A stretch of DNA of 64,000 nt from Streptomyces sp. CB01635 (GCF_002803065.1 NZ_NNBL01000037.1:1-64000); one strand, 5' to 3'; shown: positions 49,294-58,675, counted from the first letter of the stretch. Notes: generated from the sequence alone by a model not told the origin. Program-made: numbers and translations.

Positions 49294-50244
49294 ATGAGCT
49301 CCCCCACTGGGCCTGCATCCGGCCTGCCTGTACGAATGCCGCGACCCCGTCAGCCCGGTCGGCACCGCCGCCCGGAACCCGTGGCCGCCCCCGAGGGCGC
49401 ACCCGCACTCGTCCTCGCGGTGCCTGGCACGCCCAGCAGCACCTCGCGCAGCCTCGCCGAAGAGGTCGTGAGCATCGCCCGCTCCGAGCTGCCGGGCCTC
49501 GACGCCCGCATCGGATACCTCGACGGTGACGACTCGGAGGCCGCCGAGGCCTCGGCCTTCGCCGAGTTCCCCTCCCTGCGGGCCGTGCTGTCGCGCGCCG
49601 CGAAGGAGCGCACCGCCCGTTTCGAGCAGGCCCGTGCCGCGGGCGCCGACGTCGCGGAGCCCGACGGACCGGTCGCCGTGGTCGTGCCCCTGCTCGCGGG
49701 CCCGGACAGCGCGCTCACGCGCCGTATCCGGCAGGCCGTGATCGACAGCCGTACGGCCGCCGAGCTGACGGATGTCCTCGGCCCGCACCCGCTGCTCGCG
49801 GAGGGCCTGCACGTGCGTCTGTCGGAGGCGGGCCTGGCCCGTGCCGACCGCGCCCGGCTGTTCACGGTGGCGACCGCCGCCGACGGCATCATCCTCGCCT
49901 CGGTCGGCGGCGACGAGGCCGTCCAGGCGGCCGGGATCACCGGCATGCTCCTGGCCGCGCGCCTCGCGGTGCCGGTCATGGCGGCCGCGCTCGACGAGGA
50001 GGGCGCCATCGCGGCGACCGCCGAGCAGCTGCGCGGCTCCGGCTCGCAGCAGCTGGCGCTCGCGCCGTACCTGATCGGTCCGGAGATAGACGCCAGCCTC
50101 CTCCAGGCGGCGGCGAACGAGGCGGGCTGCGCGTCCGCCGAGTCGCTGGGCGCCTACCCGGCGATCGGCAAGCTGGCCCTGTCGAAGTACGCGACGGCGT
50201 TGGGCATCGCCCCGCAGCAGCCGCAGGGCGCGCCGGTCCGCTAG
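49294..50244 (+). CDS. Sirohydrochlorin chelatase (CbiX)-like protein
   Basis: A 316-residue protein with two tandem CbiX-like domains. The first strand, which in active chelatases reads AHGSR, is here ALVLAVPGTPSSTSRSLAEEV, so the metal-binding His is missing. The second conserved His region is kept as LGPHPLLAEGLHVRL, and a C-terminal VGGDEAVQAAGITGMLLAARLAVPVMAA half follows. It may therefore be a non-catalytic or altered family member. The first 35 residues are Pro/Arg-rich. A strong bidirectional terminator lies after the stop. Confidence 0.8.
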   Translation: MSSPTGPASGLPVRMPRPRQPGRHRRPEPVAAPEGAPALVLAVPGTPSSTSRSLAEEVVSIARSELPGLDARIGYLDGDDSEAAEASAFAEFPSLRAVLSRAAKERTARFEQARAAGADVAEPDGPVAVVVPLLAGPDSALTRRIRQAVIDSRTAAELTDVLGPHPLLAEGLHVRLSEAGLARADRARLFTVATAADGIILASVGGDEAVQAAGITGMLLAARLAVPVMAAALDEEGAIAATAEQLRGSGSQQLALAPYLIGPEIDASLLQAAANEAGCASAESLGAYPAIGKLALSKYATALGIAPQQPQGAPVR

Positions 50245-50268
50245 CGGACCAGGCACGTACACAGGCAC

Positions 50269-50310
50269 CGGAGACGGGCCCGAACCCCCATGGGGCCGGG
50301 CCCGTCTCCG
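50269..50310. terminator. Bidirectional terminator hairpin
   Basis: CGGAGACGGGCCCG (50269-50282) and CGGGCCCGTCTCCG (50297-50310) are perfect 14-bp arms between convergent genes; the 14-nt loop itself contains CCCC-AT-GGGG. There is no U tract on either side. Confidence 0.85.
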
Positions 50311-50329
50311 TATCCGCTCGGGAACGGTC

Positions 50330-51370
50330 TCAGCCGAAGATCACGCAGGACGCGGCGGGCGCCTCGATGGAGCCGCCGCGGCGCGGGAGGCCGGTCTCGC
50401 GGTCCACGGAGAACCAGGTCACGTCGCCGGACCGCTCGTTCGCCGCGTACAGGAAGCGGCCCGAGGGGTGCAGGGCCAGGTCGCGCGGCCAGTCGCCGCC
50501 GCAGGACACGGTGGCGCGCAGCGTGGGGCGGTCGCCGGTGGCGTCGAGGGCGAGGACGGAGATGACGTTCGCGCCGCGCGTGGCGGTCCACAGGAAGCGC
50601 CCGTCGGGCGCCACGACGACCTCGGACGGGAAGGCGTCGCCGTGTGGCGCGTCCGGCAGCACGGAGATCTCGCCGAGCGGCTGCAGGGCGCCCTCGGCGG
50701 CGTCCCACTGGCAGACGGTGACGGTCGGCGTGAGCTCGTTCAGGATGTACGCGCGGTCGCCGCGCGGGTGGAACGCGAGGTGCCGAGGCCCTGAGCCGGG
50801 CCGCAGCGCGACCTCGCGGTGGACGTCCAGGCTTCCGCCCTTCATCGAGCAGACGCGTACGGAGTCGGTGCCGAGGTCCACACTGACGGCCCAGCGGCCG
50901 CTGGGGTCCGGCGCCACCTGGTGGGCGTGCGGGCCCTGCTGCCGCTTGGGGTGGGTGCCCGAACCCTCGTGGCGCAGCACGTCGGCGGAGTCGCCGTCGA
51001 GGGTGCCGTCGGCGCGCAGCCGTACCGAAGTGACGCTTCCCGAGCCGTAGTTGGCAGTGAGTACATGGCCGTCGTACAGGGCGAGATGGGTGGGGCCCGA
51101 ACCGCGAACGGGGACGCCGCGCCCGGCGAGTTCCGGCTTGCCGTCCCCCGTACGGAACGCCGCCACGGCCCCCTCGGCGGTCTCGCTCACCGCGTAGAGG
51201 AAGTCGCGCGCGGGCGAGAGCGCGAGGTACGAGGGGTCGGGGAGCGTGTCGACGGCGCTGAGCACGGTGAGTGAGCCGCTGTCCATGTGGACGGACGCGG
51301 TGACGATCCCGGAGCCTCCCGCGGCGGTGAAGGATCCGATGTACGCCCGTCCGCCCTGCCTGTCGCCCAC
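50330..51370 (-). CDS. Lactonase family beta-propeller protein (Pgl-like)
   Basis: A 346-residue seven-bladed propeller of the bacterial 6-phosphogluconolactonase/muconate-cycloisomerase family. Blade text includes AYIGSFTAAGGSGI, DPSYLALSPARDFLYAVSE, GPHAHQVAPDPSGRWAVSVDLG and DWPRDLALHPSGRFLYAANERSGD. Conserved His and Arg of the active face are present in GPHAHQV and PRHLAFHPRGD. It probably hydrolyses a lactone in the cytosol; many Streptomyces members have unknown substrates. The start is GTG with GGGG upstream. Confidence 0.9.
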   Translation of the reverse strand: MGDRQGGRAYIGSFTAAGGSGIVTASVHMDSGSLTVLSAVDTLPDPSYLALSPARDFLYAVSETAEGAVAAFRTGDGKPELAGRGVPVRGSGPTHLALYDGHVLTANYGSGSVTSVRLRADGTLDGDSADVLRHEGSGTHPKRQQGPHAHQVAPDPSGRWAVSVDLGTDSVRVCSMKGGSLDVHREVALRPGSGPRHLAFHPRGDRAYILNELTPTVTVCQWDAAEGALQPLGEISVLPDAPHGDAFPSEVVVAPDGRFLWTATRGANVISVLALDATGDRPTLRATVSCGGDWPRDLALHPSGRFLYAANERSGDVTWFSVDRETGLPRRGGSIEAPAASCVIFG

Positions 51371-51565
51371 GCTAATCCCCTTGCGCCGGATGCACGGTGA
51401 GCCCGGTGCTCCCCGTCCGTGCGGCCGACGGTAGCAGCGGGTCCAGGGCCTTTCGTTTGGATCAGGCCGGATCAGGGAGCGGGGTCATGGGGTTCCGCCT
51501 CATCGAGCGCAGCCGAGAGCTTGGGGAGTCGGCCACCGACGACAACGCCGCAGATGGGCGTGGCC

Positions 51566-52864
51566 CTAGACCAGGAACTCGCCGGACGCTCTGGCGAGCG
51601 CCTCGGGATGCTGCACGTACGCCGGCGTGCGCTCCGTGGTGTCGTACGTGCGGTGGAAGACGGGGGTCGCCGAGCCGGAGATCGGCGGCACGATCCAGGA
51701 CCAGTCGGCGCCCACGGTGCGGCCCTTGCGCTCTTCGCGGTCGAGGTGGGTGAGGAAGCGCCGGGACTCGGTGTGATGGTCCGTGACGGTGACGCCGGCG
51801 CGGTCGAAGGAGAACAGGACGGCGCGGTTCAGCTCGACGAGGGCGCGGTCCTTCCACAGGGACCGGTCGCTGGTGGTGTCGAGGCCGAGGCGTTCCGCGA
51901 TGCGCGGCAGGAGGTCGTAGCGGTCGGTGTCGGCGAGGTTGCGGGCGCCTATCTCGGTACCCATGTACCAGCCGTTGAAGGGGGCGGCCTGGTAGCAGAT
52001 CCCGCCGATCTCCAGGCACATCGTGGACAGGGCGGGCACGGCGTGCCAGCGCAGGCGCAGCCCGGCCCACCAGTCGTGGTCCTCGTGCTCGATGGGCACT
52101 TCGAGGACCGCGTCGGGCGGCAGGTCGAAGCAGCGCGGCTTGTCGTCGGTGCCCTGGACGATCAGGGGCAGTACGTCGAAGGGGGTGCCGTCGCCGCCGC
52201 GCCAGCCGAGGCGCCGGGCGAGCGCGGTGAGGCCTTCATTGCGCGGGTCGCCGACGACGCGGCCGTCACGCTGGACGTACCCCGCGTACCGGATGAGCTG
52301 TTCGTTCCAGATGCGCGGCCCGGGCCGGTCGGGCGCGTCGGGTGCGAAGACGGTGATCAGAGGACGGATGCGGCCGCCTTGCGATGCCTCGCGCAGATGG
52401 TCGGTGCAGGCGGCTGCGATGTCCTCGGCGGCGGTGAGGTGGCGGCGGTCGCGGACGTGCAGGGAGTTCCAGTAGAGGCGGCCGATGCAGCGGTTGGCGT
52501 TCCGCCAGGCGACACGGGCCCCGAAGGTGAGCTCGCGCTCGGTGTGGCGATACGTTCCTGTGTCCGCGATCTCGGCGTATGCCTCCGCGAGGCGGGCGGC
52601 CGGGTCACCGAGCCGCTCCTCGTCGTGGTGGGCCCGGATGAAGCCGGAGGCGGCGGGCCAGAGCTCTGGGGTGCGGGGGGGCCGGGTTACGGGGATCGGG
52701 GCCGCGGGAGTCGAAGCTGCGGGGGTGGCCGATGCCGGCGGGGGTGGGGGCGTGTCGGCGGGCGGCGGCGCCCTTCGGGCAGCGATCGTGCCGCTCCTGG
52801 AAGCCTCCGCCCCAGGTGACGGCTCCGTCTCCACTCGCGACTCCGTTCCGCGCCGCGCCGACAT
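51566..52864 (-). CDS. nos: Nitric oxide synthase oxygenase
   Basis: A 432-residue bacterial NO synthase oxygenase domain, converting L-arginine to citrulline and NO. The heme-ligating Cys is Cys126 in VAWRNANRCIGRLYW; the arginine-binding Glu is in PFNGWYMGTEIGARN; and the pterin region DWSWIVPPISGSATPVFH is present. There is no reductase domain, as usual in bacteria. The first 60 residues are Pro/Ala-rich. The start at 52864 has GAGG 6 nt upstream but is uncertain: the frame stays open to GTG 53062, and a better-supported ATG at 52979 is in another frame upstream of a G7 tract. Confidence 0.88.
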   Translation of the reverse strand: MSARRGTESRVETEPSPGAEASRSGTIAARRAPPPADTPPPPPASATPAASTPAAPIPVTRPPRTPELWPAASGFIRAHHDEERLGDPAARLAEAYAEIADTGTYRHTERELTFGARVAWRNANRCIGRLYWNSLHVRDRRHLTAAEDIAAACTDHLREASQGGRIRPLITVFAPDAPDRPGPRIWNEQLIRYAGYVQRDGRVVGDPRNEGLTALARRLGWRGGDGTPFDVLPLIVQGTDDKPRCFDLPPDAVLEVPIEHEDHDWWAGLRLRWHAVPALSTMCLEIGGICYQAAPFNGWYMGTEIGARNLADTDRYDLLPRIAERLGLDTTSDRSLWKDRALVELNRAVLFSFDRAGVTVTDHHTESRRFLTHLDREERKGRTVGADWSWIVPPISGSATPVFHRTYDTTERTPAYVQHPEALARASGEFLV

Positions 52865-53226
52865 CCCTCGCCTCGCGATCCCGGGCCTCGGCTCCGTCCC
52901 AGACCGCGCGTCCGTCTCTCGCCTCGGCTCGGTCCAGCCATCCGGCGGGCCCGTCGGTTCGCTGCGGTGTATCGGGCATGGCGCACTCCCAGGGGGTCCC
53001 CGGCCGCGGGCCCTCCCGCGGGGCCGCGCACTCCGTGCGTCCACATGATGCCGCTGTGTCACCCATCCGGGGGCCGATCCGTCGTCTACGTGACAGGCGA
53101 ATCCGCCCCGGAACGTGCCGGACCGTCCACCTCACCGGGCGTTGCCGCAGGTGGGACGAGTGGATCAGGGCCTCGGCCGTACGTGCGATCGGGCTCCGAG
53201 GAGAGGGGGGCGCACAGGGCAGCACA

Positions 53227-53254
53227 GGGGCGCGAATTGCGCGACGCGCGCCCC
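53227..53254 (-). terminator. GC-rich hairpin after the second FUSC gene
   Basis: GGGGCGCG (53227-53234) and CGCGCCCC (53247-53254) form an 8-bp stem with a 12-nt loop about 40 nt past the FUSC stop, before the NO synthase gene. It likely ends or attenuates the FUSC transcript. There is no U tract. Confidence 0.5.
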
Positions 53255-53296
53255 TCGGGAGGGCCCCGCCTCTCGGGAGACCCGCGCCGCGAGGGC

Positions 53297-54895
53297 TCAG
53301 GCGCTGACCGGCACGCGGTTGGATCCGCGCAGGGGAACGGCGAGTTCGAGCAGTGCCTGCTCCAGGGCGTGGAGATGCGCCAGCACGGGTTCGCCCTCGA
53401 CGAGCTGCGGCAGCGTCGCGGATTCGGTCCGGCGACGCGCTCCGCCCGCCGGCGTGTCCGTGAGCGCCTCGACGGCTGCCTCCACGCGCCAGCAGGCCGC
53501 GGCGAGCCGCGCGTCGTGCGAGGCCTCCGGGTCGGCGACGACGGAGGCGAGCCCGCGCACCTCGCGCGCACAGTCGTCGAGCAGCGCGAGTACGTGCCGG
53601 GCCCGGCCCATCCGCGCCCGCATCGGGCTGAACGGATGCACCAGCGGCGCGAGCGAGAGCCGCACCCTGCCGAGGATCGACTCCAGCTCGGCCACACGCC
53701 GGGCCGGGTCGGCCGTCGGCGAACCGGCCAGCCGGGCGGCGGCCTCGGCGGTGCAGGCGTGCACGCAGCGCAAGGCGCGTTCGACCCACGCGTCGGTGAC
53801 GGAGTGCGTGGTCACCGGCAGCACGAGCAGTACCGCGAGCACGGCGCCGAGCGCCCCGACGGCGGTCTCGCCGACCCGCAGGGCCAGCAGCGCCGGGTCG
53901 AGCACACCGAGCAGCCCGTACAGCATGCTCGCCATGACGGTGACGGCGAGCATCATCCACGTGTACGAGACAGCGGCGGTGTAGAAGATCCCGAACACGC
54001 TGAGGGCGACGATCACGGCGGCCGCGACGGGCTGATCGTGCAGCGGCACGGCCACGGCGAAACCGAGGACGATGCCCAGCACCGTGCCCAGAAACCGCCG
54101 GAACCCGCGCACCACGGTCTCCCCGCGGGACGTGGTGTTCACGAACACCCACCACGTGGCGCCCACGGCCCAGTACCACCGCTGGTCGGACAGCACCTGA
54201 CCGGCGGCGAGCGCGAAGCCGGCGCCCACGGTCGCCTGCACGGCCTGCCGCGTCGTGATGCGCGCGAGCCGGCTCCCGCAGGTGGGCGCCGCCACCGCCG
54301 CGGGCGCCGGCAGCCGGCGCTCGTAGCACCACAGCCCGAACCGCACGACGGACGCGGCGGCGAGCGAGAGGAGTACGGCGGCGTACAGCTCGGGGAGCTG
54401 CTCCGGCACGGTGTGCAGGAACTGCGCGGCGAAGAAGGTCATGAACGCGAACACGCCGAGGGAGTGCCCGCGCGGCCCCCACCTCCGCGCGTACACCCCG
54501 GCGCCCACGACCGCGAGGAACGCCAGGTCACGGGCGACGGGCACGTCGTGCAGCGTGGCCGCGAGCCCGAGCACCGGGAGTCCGACGGCCGGGAGCAGCG
54601 CGGTCGTCACGGCCTGTCCGCGCACCGTCGCGTCGGTCACCGTGAACAGGGCGAGCAGCGCGGCCAGACCACCGGTGATGGCCGCGACGAGCGAGTGTCC
54701 GGCGAGCCCGCACAGGGCCACCGCAAGGCTGATACCGAGGACGCCACGGGCCGCGAAGCGCAGCCGCAGCCGCCCCGGATCCGGAGCCACGAACACCCTC
54801 TTCAGCACAGCCACCCACCTTTTCCGCGTCACCGCGAAACTCCGCATGAAAAAGGCGCCGCGGAGATCCCGCAGCGCCATCGACGGGAACATCAC
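53297..54895 (-). CDS. FUSC family membrane protein
   Basis: A 532-residue membrane protein with two six-helix blocks and a C-terminal cytoplasmic helical domain of about 180 residues. The central block RWYWAVGATWWVFVNTTSRGETVVRGFRRFLGTVLGIVLGFAVAVP is the conserved FUSC core. Starts are ambiguous: GTG 54895, an internal ATG beginning MALRDL, or ATG 54847; none has a good ribosome site. It differs from the 23935 FUSC protein in lacking the MarR partner. It probably exports small aromatic compounds. Confidence 0.87.
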   Translation of the reverse strand: MMFPSMALRDLRGAFFMRSFAVTRKRWVAVLKRVFVAPDPGRLRLRFAARGVLGISLAVALCGLAGHSLVAAITGGLAALLALFTVTDATVRGQAVTTALLPAVGLPVLGLAATLHDVPVARDLAFLAVVGAGVYARRWGPRGHSLGVFAFMTFFAAQFLHTVPEQLPELYAAVLLSLAAASVVRFGLWCYERRLPAPAAVAAPTCGSRLARITTRQAVQATVGAGFALAAGQVLSDQRWYWAVGATWWVFVNTTSRGETVVRGFRRFLGTVLGIVLGFAVAVPLHDQPVAAAVIVALSVFGIFYTAAVSYTWMMLAVTVMASMLYGLLGVLDPALLALRVGETAVGALGAVLAVLLVLPVTTHSVTDAWVERALRCVHACTAEAAARLAGSPTADPARRVAELESILGRVRLSLAPLVHPFSPMRARMGRARHVLALLDDCAREVRGLASVVADPEASHDARLAAACWRVEAAVEALTDTPAGGARRRTESATLPQLVEGEPVLAHLHALEQALLELAVPLRGSNRVPVSA

Positions 54896-54936
54896 AGCAT
54901 CTCAAGGGCCTATGGAACAACAGCGGGCGAAGGCCT

Positions 54937-54951
54937 TGGGCCAATGGCCCA
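54937..54951. promoter_or_regulatory. Palindrome upstream of the second FUSC gene
   Basis: TGGGCC-AAT-GGCCCA is a perfect 15-bp dyad about 45 nt upstream of the FUSC start. It could be an operator; no regulator gene is next to it. Confidence 0.4.
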
Positions 54952-54984
54952 GTCAAAGGCTCCGTGCGTCAGCCGGGAGGGGAC

Positions 54985-55265
54985 CAACGGACCACGCCGA
55001 GGGAGACGGCGCACTGCCGGCCTTCGAACCGTCAGGCGAACACGGCCGACGACCCGTCCGCCGTGCGTGAAGCCGGTGGCGACCGCCTCGGCGGGGCGGG
55101 CCCCATGGACGTACGGCGCTCCCATCCGCGTCACGAGGAACACCTCGCAGTCATCGCCAGGCCGAACACCACGCCGATCATGAAGATCGGCGTCATCGAC
55201 CCGCCCGGGGCACGGCTGGTCGACGCCGACGACGTGCGCGAGCCGGCCCCACTGGAACCTGTCGG
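54985..55265 (-). pseudogene. MMPL/RND transporter relic
   Basis: On the minus strand one frame reads SMTPIFMIGVVFGLAM and, after a one-base shift near 55157, another reads DCEVFLVTRMGAPYVHGARP and then EAVATGFTHGGRVVG. Together they match the conserved helix and DYEVFLV-type region of MMPL-family transporters, with the expected ATGGACTAC reduced to ATGACTGC. A further shift separates the preceding GVDQPCPG part. Everything else of the roughly 700-residue protein is absent, so this is a decayed fragment. It fills much of the 684-nt gap between FUSC and the dehydrogenase operon; I see no other gene in that gap. Confidence 0.75.
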
Positions 55266-55505
55266 CTTCCCTGACGTGGCACGCGCACCGTCGGGTGGTC
55301 GCGCCTGCCACCACCCGACGGAGCCTCTCTTGCCGTGTCCACCTTTCCGAGCGGCTCTCGTCCCGCGATCTCGCCTTCCGACGTCGCCGCACTCCGGCAT
55401 CGGCGGGTGCCGGCAACGTGATGACCCTTCGCCTCACCGCTGGCCCCCGCGGTGCTGCGCAGACGACGCCGCGTACTTACTGTCGGTTGACGGAGCACCA
55501 CACCG

Positions 55506-55548
55506 CGTGCTCGGGAGCAGGGTCGGAGGACCGATCGTGCTCGGGAGC
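55506..55548. repeat. 13-bp direct repeat upstream of the dehydrogenase operon
   Basis: CGTGCTCGGGAGC occurs at 55506-55518 and 55536-55548, a 30-bp period, within 75 nt of the operon's first start. TTGACG lies at 55487-55492 without a good -10. The spacing of about three helix turns suits two binding sites of one regulator on the same DNA face. Confidence 0.55.
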
Positions 55549-55579
55549 TGGATCGAACGTCCGACCCGGAGGAGTCTGC

Positions 55580-57049
55580 ATGCCTGAGCTGTTCATCGGT
55601 GGCAGGTGGATCGCTGCCGTCGACGGGCGGGTGCGCGAGATCCGCTGCCCGGCCGATGGCACGCTGGTCGCCACGGTCGACGAGGCGGGTCCGCAGGACG
55701 CGGCGGCGGCGGTCGCCGCGGCCCGTGAAGCCTTCGACCGCGGACCGTGGCCCGCCACACCGGCCGCCGAGCGCGGCGCTCTGCTGCTTCGCGTGGCCGC
55801 CCTCATCGAGCGTGACAAGGACGCACTCGCCCGCGCCGAATCCCTGGACACCGGGAAACGGCTCGTGGAGAGCGAGTACGACATGGACGACATCGCCAAC
55901 TGCTTCCGCTACTTCGGCAATCTGGTGGCCTCCGGCGGCACCGATCGGATCGTCGACACCGGCAACCCCGGCGTGGACAGCCGAGTGGTGCACGTGCCGG
56001 TCGGCGTGTGCGCGCTGATCACTCCCTGGAACTATCCGCTGCTGCAGACCGCCTGGAAGGTCGCCCCCGCGCTCGGCGCGGGCAACACCTTCGTCCTCAA
56101 GCCCAGCGAGCTCACCCCCCACACCGCGATCATCCTGATGCGGCTGCTGGCCGAGACCGGACTGCCCGACGGGGTCGCCAATCTCGTCCTGGGCACCGGT
56201 CCGGACGCCGGAGCACCGCTCACCGAGGACCCTCGGGTCGACATGGTGTCGTTCACCGGTGGTCTCGTCACGGGACGGCGCATCATGGCCGCGGCCGCGG
56301 CCACCGTGAAGAAGGTGGCTCTGGAGCTCGGCGGCAAGAACCCCAACATCGTGTTCGGCGACGCCGACTACGAGACGGCTGTCGACTACGCCCTGATGGC
56401 CGTGTTCCTGCACTCCGGTCAGGTCTGTTCGGCCGGGGCGCGGCTGCTGGTCCAGGACGAGCTGCACGACAGGTTCGTCGAGGACCTGGTGGCACGGGCC
56501 CGGGCGATCCCGATGGGCGGCCCGTTCGACGAGGATGCCCGCACTGGTCCGCTGATCTCCGCCACCCACCGCGACAAGGTCGAGGCATATGTGGCCGCGG
56601 GTGTTGCGGAGGGTGCGGTGCTGCGCTGCGGTGGCGTCCGGCCCGAGGACCCGGCGCTGCGGGACGGTTACTACTATCCGCCGACCGTCCTCACCGAGTG
56701 CACCCCGGCCATGTCGGTGGTGCGCGACGAATCCTTCGGCCCGGTCCTGACCGTCGAGCGGTTCCGCGACGAGGCCGAGGCGGTCGCCCTCGCGAATGAC
56801 ACCGTCTACGGCCTGACCGGAGCGGTCTGGACGCAGAACGCCGAGCGAGCCGAGCGGGTCGCGTCCCTGCTGAACGCCGGAACCGTATGGATCAACGACT
56901 TCCACCCGTACGTACCGCAGGCCGAGTGGGGCGGCATGAAGCAGTCCGGCGTCGGCCGGGAGCTGGGCCCGACCGGCCTCGCGGAGTACCGGGAAGCCAA
57001 GCACATCTGGCGTAACACCGCGCCACGGCCGCAGCGGTGGTTCGAGTGA
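55580..57049 (+). CDS. Aldehyde dehydrogenase, betaine-aldehyde type
   Basis: A 489-residue NAD(P)-dependent aldehyde dehydrogenase. It has LFIGGRWIAAVDGR at the start, ITPWNYPLLQTAWKVAPALGAGNTFVLKPSELTP, VSFTGGLVTGRRIM, catalytic Glu in KVALELGGKNPNIVF and catalytic Cys in HSGQVCSAGARLLV. Similarity and the following permease and GMC oxidoreductase suggest betaine aldehyde to glycine betaine, but other amino-aldehydes are possible. GGAGGAG lies just before ATG 55580. It is the first gene of a three-gene operon. Confidence 0.9.
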   Translation: MPELFIGGRWIAAVDGRVREIRCPADGTLVATVDEAGPQDAAAAVAAAREAFDRGPWPATPAAERGALLLRVAALIERDKDALARAESLDTGKRLVESEYDMDDIANCFRYFGNLVASGGTDRIVDTGNPGVDSRVVHVPVGVCALITPWNYPLLQTAWKVAPALGAGNTFVLKPSELTPHTAIILMRLLAETGLPDGVANLVLGTGPDAGAPLTEDPRVDMVSFTGGLVTGRRIMAAAAATVKKVALELGGKNPNIVFGDADYETAVDYALMAVFLHSGQVCSAGARLLVQDELHDRFVEDLVARARAIPMGGPFDEDARTGPLISATHRDKVEAYVAAGVAEGAVLRCGGVRPEDPALRDGYYYPPTVLTECTPAMSVVRDESFGPVLTVERFRDEAEAVALANDTVYGLTGAVWTQNAERAERVASLLNAGTVWINDFHPYVPQAEWGGMKQSGVGRELGPTGLAEYREAKHIWRNTAPRPQRWFE

Positions 57050-57091
57050 GCCCTGGGCACGCCACCACCCGCGCGGGAGAGGAGAACGGCG

Positions 57092-58675
57092 ATGCCGGAC
57101 ATTCCGCCTGATGGACCTGGTCACGCCGCGAGTGATCACGACGCGAGTGATCACGACGAGGACGCCGCGCTCACGGAGCTGGGCTACAAGCCCGAACTCA
57201 AGCGCACCCTCGGCAATTTCCACACCTTCGCCGCCGGAATCAGTTACATCTCCATCCTGACAGGCACCTTCCAGCTGTTCTACTTCGGCGTCAGCTTCGG
57301 CGGGCCGGCCTACTGGTGGTCGTGGCCGATGGTCTTCATCGGACAGCTGATGGTGGCGCTGAGCTTCTGTGAACTCGCGGCGCGGTTCCCCGTCGCGGGG
57401 TCGGTCTACAACTGGGCCAAGCACACGGGCGGTCCGCACATCGGCTGGCTGGCGGGCTGGATGATGACGATCGCGACCATGGTGTCGCTGGCAGCCGTGG
57501 CCCTCGCGTACCAGCTGACGCTGCCTCAGATCTCAAGCTTCTTCCAGGTGATCGGCGACGGGACGGGACAGTACGACGCGGCCACCAACGCCGTGCTCCT
57601 GGGCACGATCCTCATCCTCTTCACCACCCTGATCAACGCCTTCGGCGTCAAACTGATGGCCACCATCAACTCCGCCGGGGTGTTCATCGAGTTGATCGCC
57701 GCGGTCGTGCTGGTGGGCCTGCTGGCGGCGCACATCACCCGCGGTCCGAGCGCGATCGTCGACACCGACGGCTACGGACAGGGCCAGCCGCTCGGCTACC
57801 TCGGCGCGTTCCTGACCGCGTCGCTCGCCTCGGCGTACGTGATGTACGGCTTCGACACCGCCTCCTCGCTCGGCGAGGAGTCCAAAGATCCGGCCCGCAA
57901 CGCTCCGCGCGCCATCCTGCGCGCACTCATCGCCTCCTTCGTCCTGGGCGGCCTGATCCTGCTCTTCGCGCTGCTCGCCACCCCTGATCTGCGGGCCAAA
58001 GAGCTGTCGGTGGACGGTCTGCAGTACGTGGTGAAGGCCACGCTCGGCGAGACGGTCGGCCTGGCCGTGCTGTGGTGCGTCGTCATCGCCATCACCGTGT
58101 GCGCCTTGTCCGTACAGACAGCCGGCCTGCGCATGGCGTTCGCGATGGCCCGCGACAACAACCTGCCGGCCGGCTCCAAACTGGCCAGGATCAGCCCTCG
58201 GTTCAAGACACCGGTGGTCGCCACGTGCCTGATCGGGATCGTGGCGATCGCCATCCTCGTCGTCAACATCAAACAACCGCAGATCTTCTCGGTTGTCACC
58301 AGCATCGCCATCATCATGATCTACATCGCGTATCTGCTGGTCACGGGGCCCATGCTGGTACAGCGGCTGCGCGGCGAGTGGTCGCCTGCGCCCGGCTACT
58401 TCTCACTGGGCCGCCTCGGTCTGCCGGTCAACATCCTTGCGGTGCTCTGGGGCGCCGCGATGTCGGTCAACCTGCTGTGGCCGCGCGCCGCGGTCTACAA
58501 CGCCACCGGACCCCAGCACTGGTACCTGCGATGGGGCGGCGTCCTGTTCGTCAGCGTCGTCGCGGCCGCGGGCTTCGCCTACTACTGGTTCGTGCAGCGC
58601 AAGAAGACCGGCGTGATCGCCGAACACGCCGTCGGAGAACCGCCGGAGCCCGCACCGGCCCACGGCCGAGCCTGA
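57092..58675 (+). CDS. APC family amino acid/amine permease
   Basis: A 527-residue permease with about 12 transmembrane helices. The consensus region FAAGISYISILTGTFQLFYFG and SVYNWAKHTGGPHIGWLAGWMM fit the amino acid/choline branch of the APC family. The N-terminus contains a perfect 15-bp tandem repeat (57128-57157) that encodes ASDHD twice. It lies between the aldehyde dehydrogenase and the GMC oxidoreductase and should import their substrate, possibly choline. Confidence 0.9.
   Translation: MPDIPPDGPGHAASDHDASDHDEDAALTELGYKPELKRTLGNFHTFAAGISYISILTGTFQLFYFGVSFGGPAYWWSWPMVFIGQLMVALSFCELAARFPVAGSVYNWAKHTGGPHIGWLAGWMMTIATMVSLAAVALAYQLTLPQISSFFQVIGDGTGQYDAATNAVLLGTILILFTTLINAFGVKLMATINSAGVFIELIAAVVLVGLLAAHITRGPSAIVDTDGYGQGQPLGYLGAFLTASLASAYVMYGFDTASSLGEESKDPARNAPRAILRALIASFVLGGLILLFALLATPDLRAKELSVDGLQYVVKATLGETVGLAVLWCVVIAITVCALSVQTAGLRMAFAMARDNNLPAGSKLARISPRFKTPVVATCLIGIVAIAILVVNIKQPQIFSVVTSIAIIMIYIAYLLVTGPMLVQRLRGEWSPAPGYFSLGRLGLPVNILAVLWGAAMSVNLLWPRAAVYNATGPQHWYLRWGGVLFVSVVAAAGFAYYWFVQRKKTGVIAEHAVGEPPEPAPAHGRA

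Noticed and set aside
51456..51500. A dispersed extragenic repeat (GGATCAGGCCGGATCAGG region)
   Set aside because: It has an internal 8-bp duplication and looks like common Streptomyces intergenic sequence, but no second copy was found in the window to support a repeat family.
55193..57439. A 748-codon minus-strand frame opposite the aldehyde dehydrogenase
   Set aside because: It is an antisense shadow; the only real minus-strand signal nearby is the short MMPL relic.
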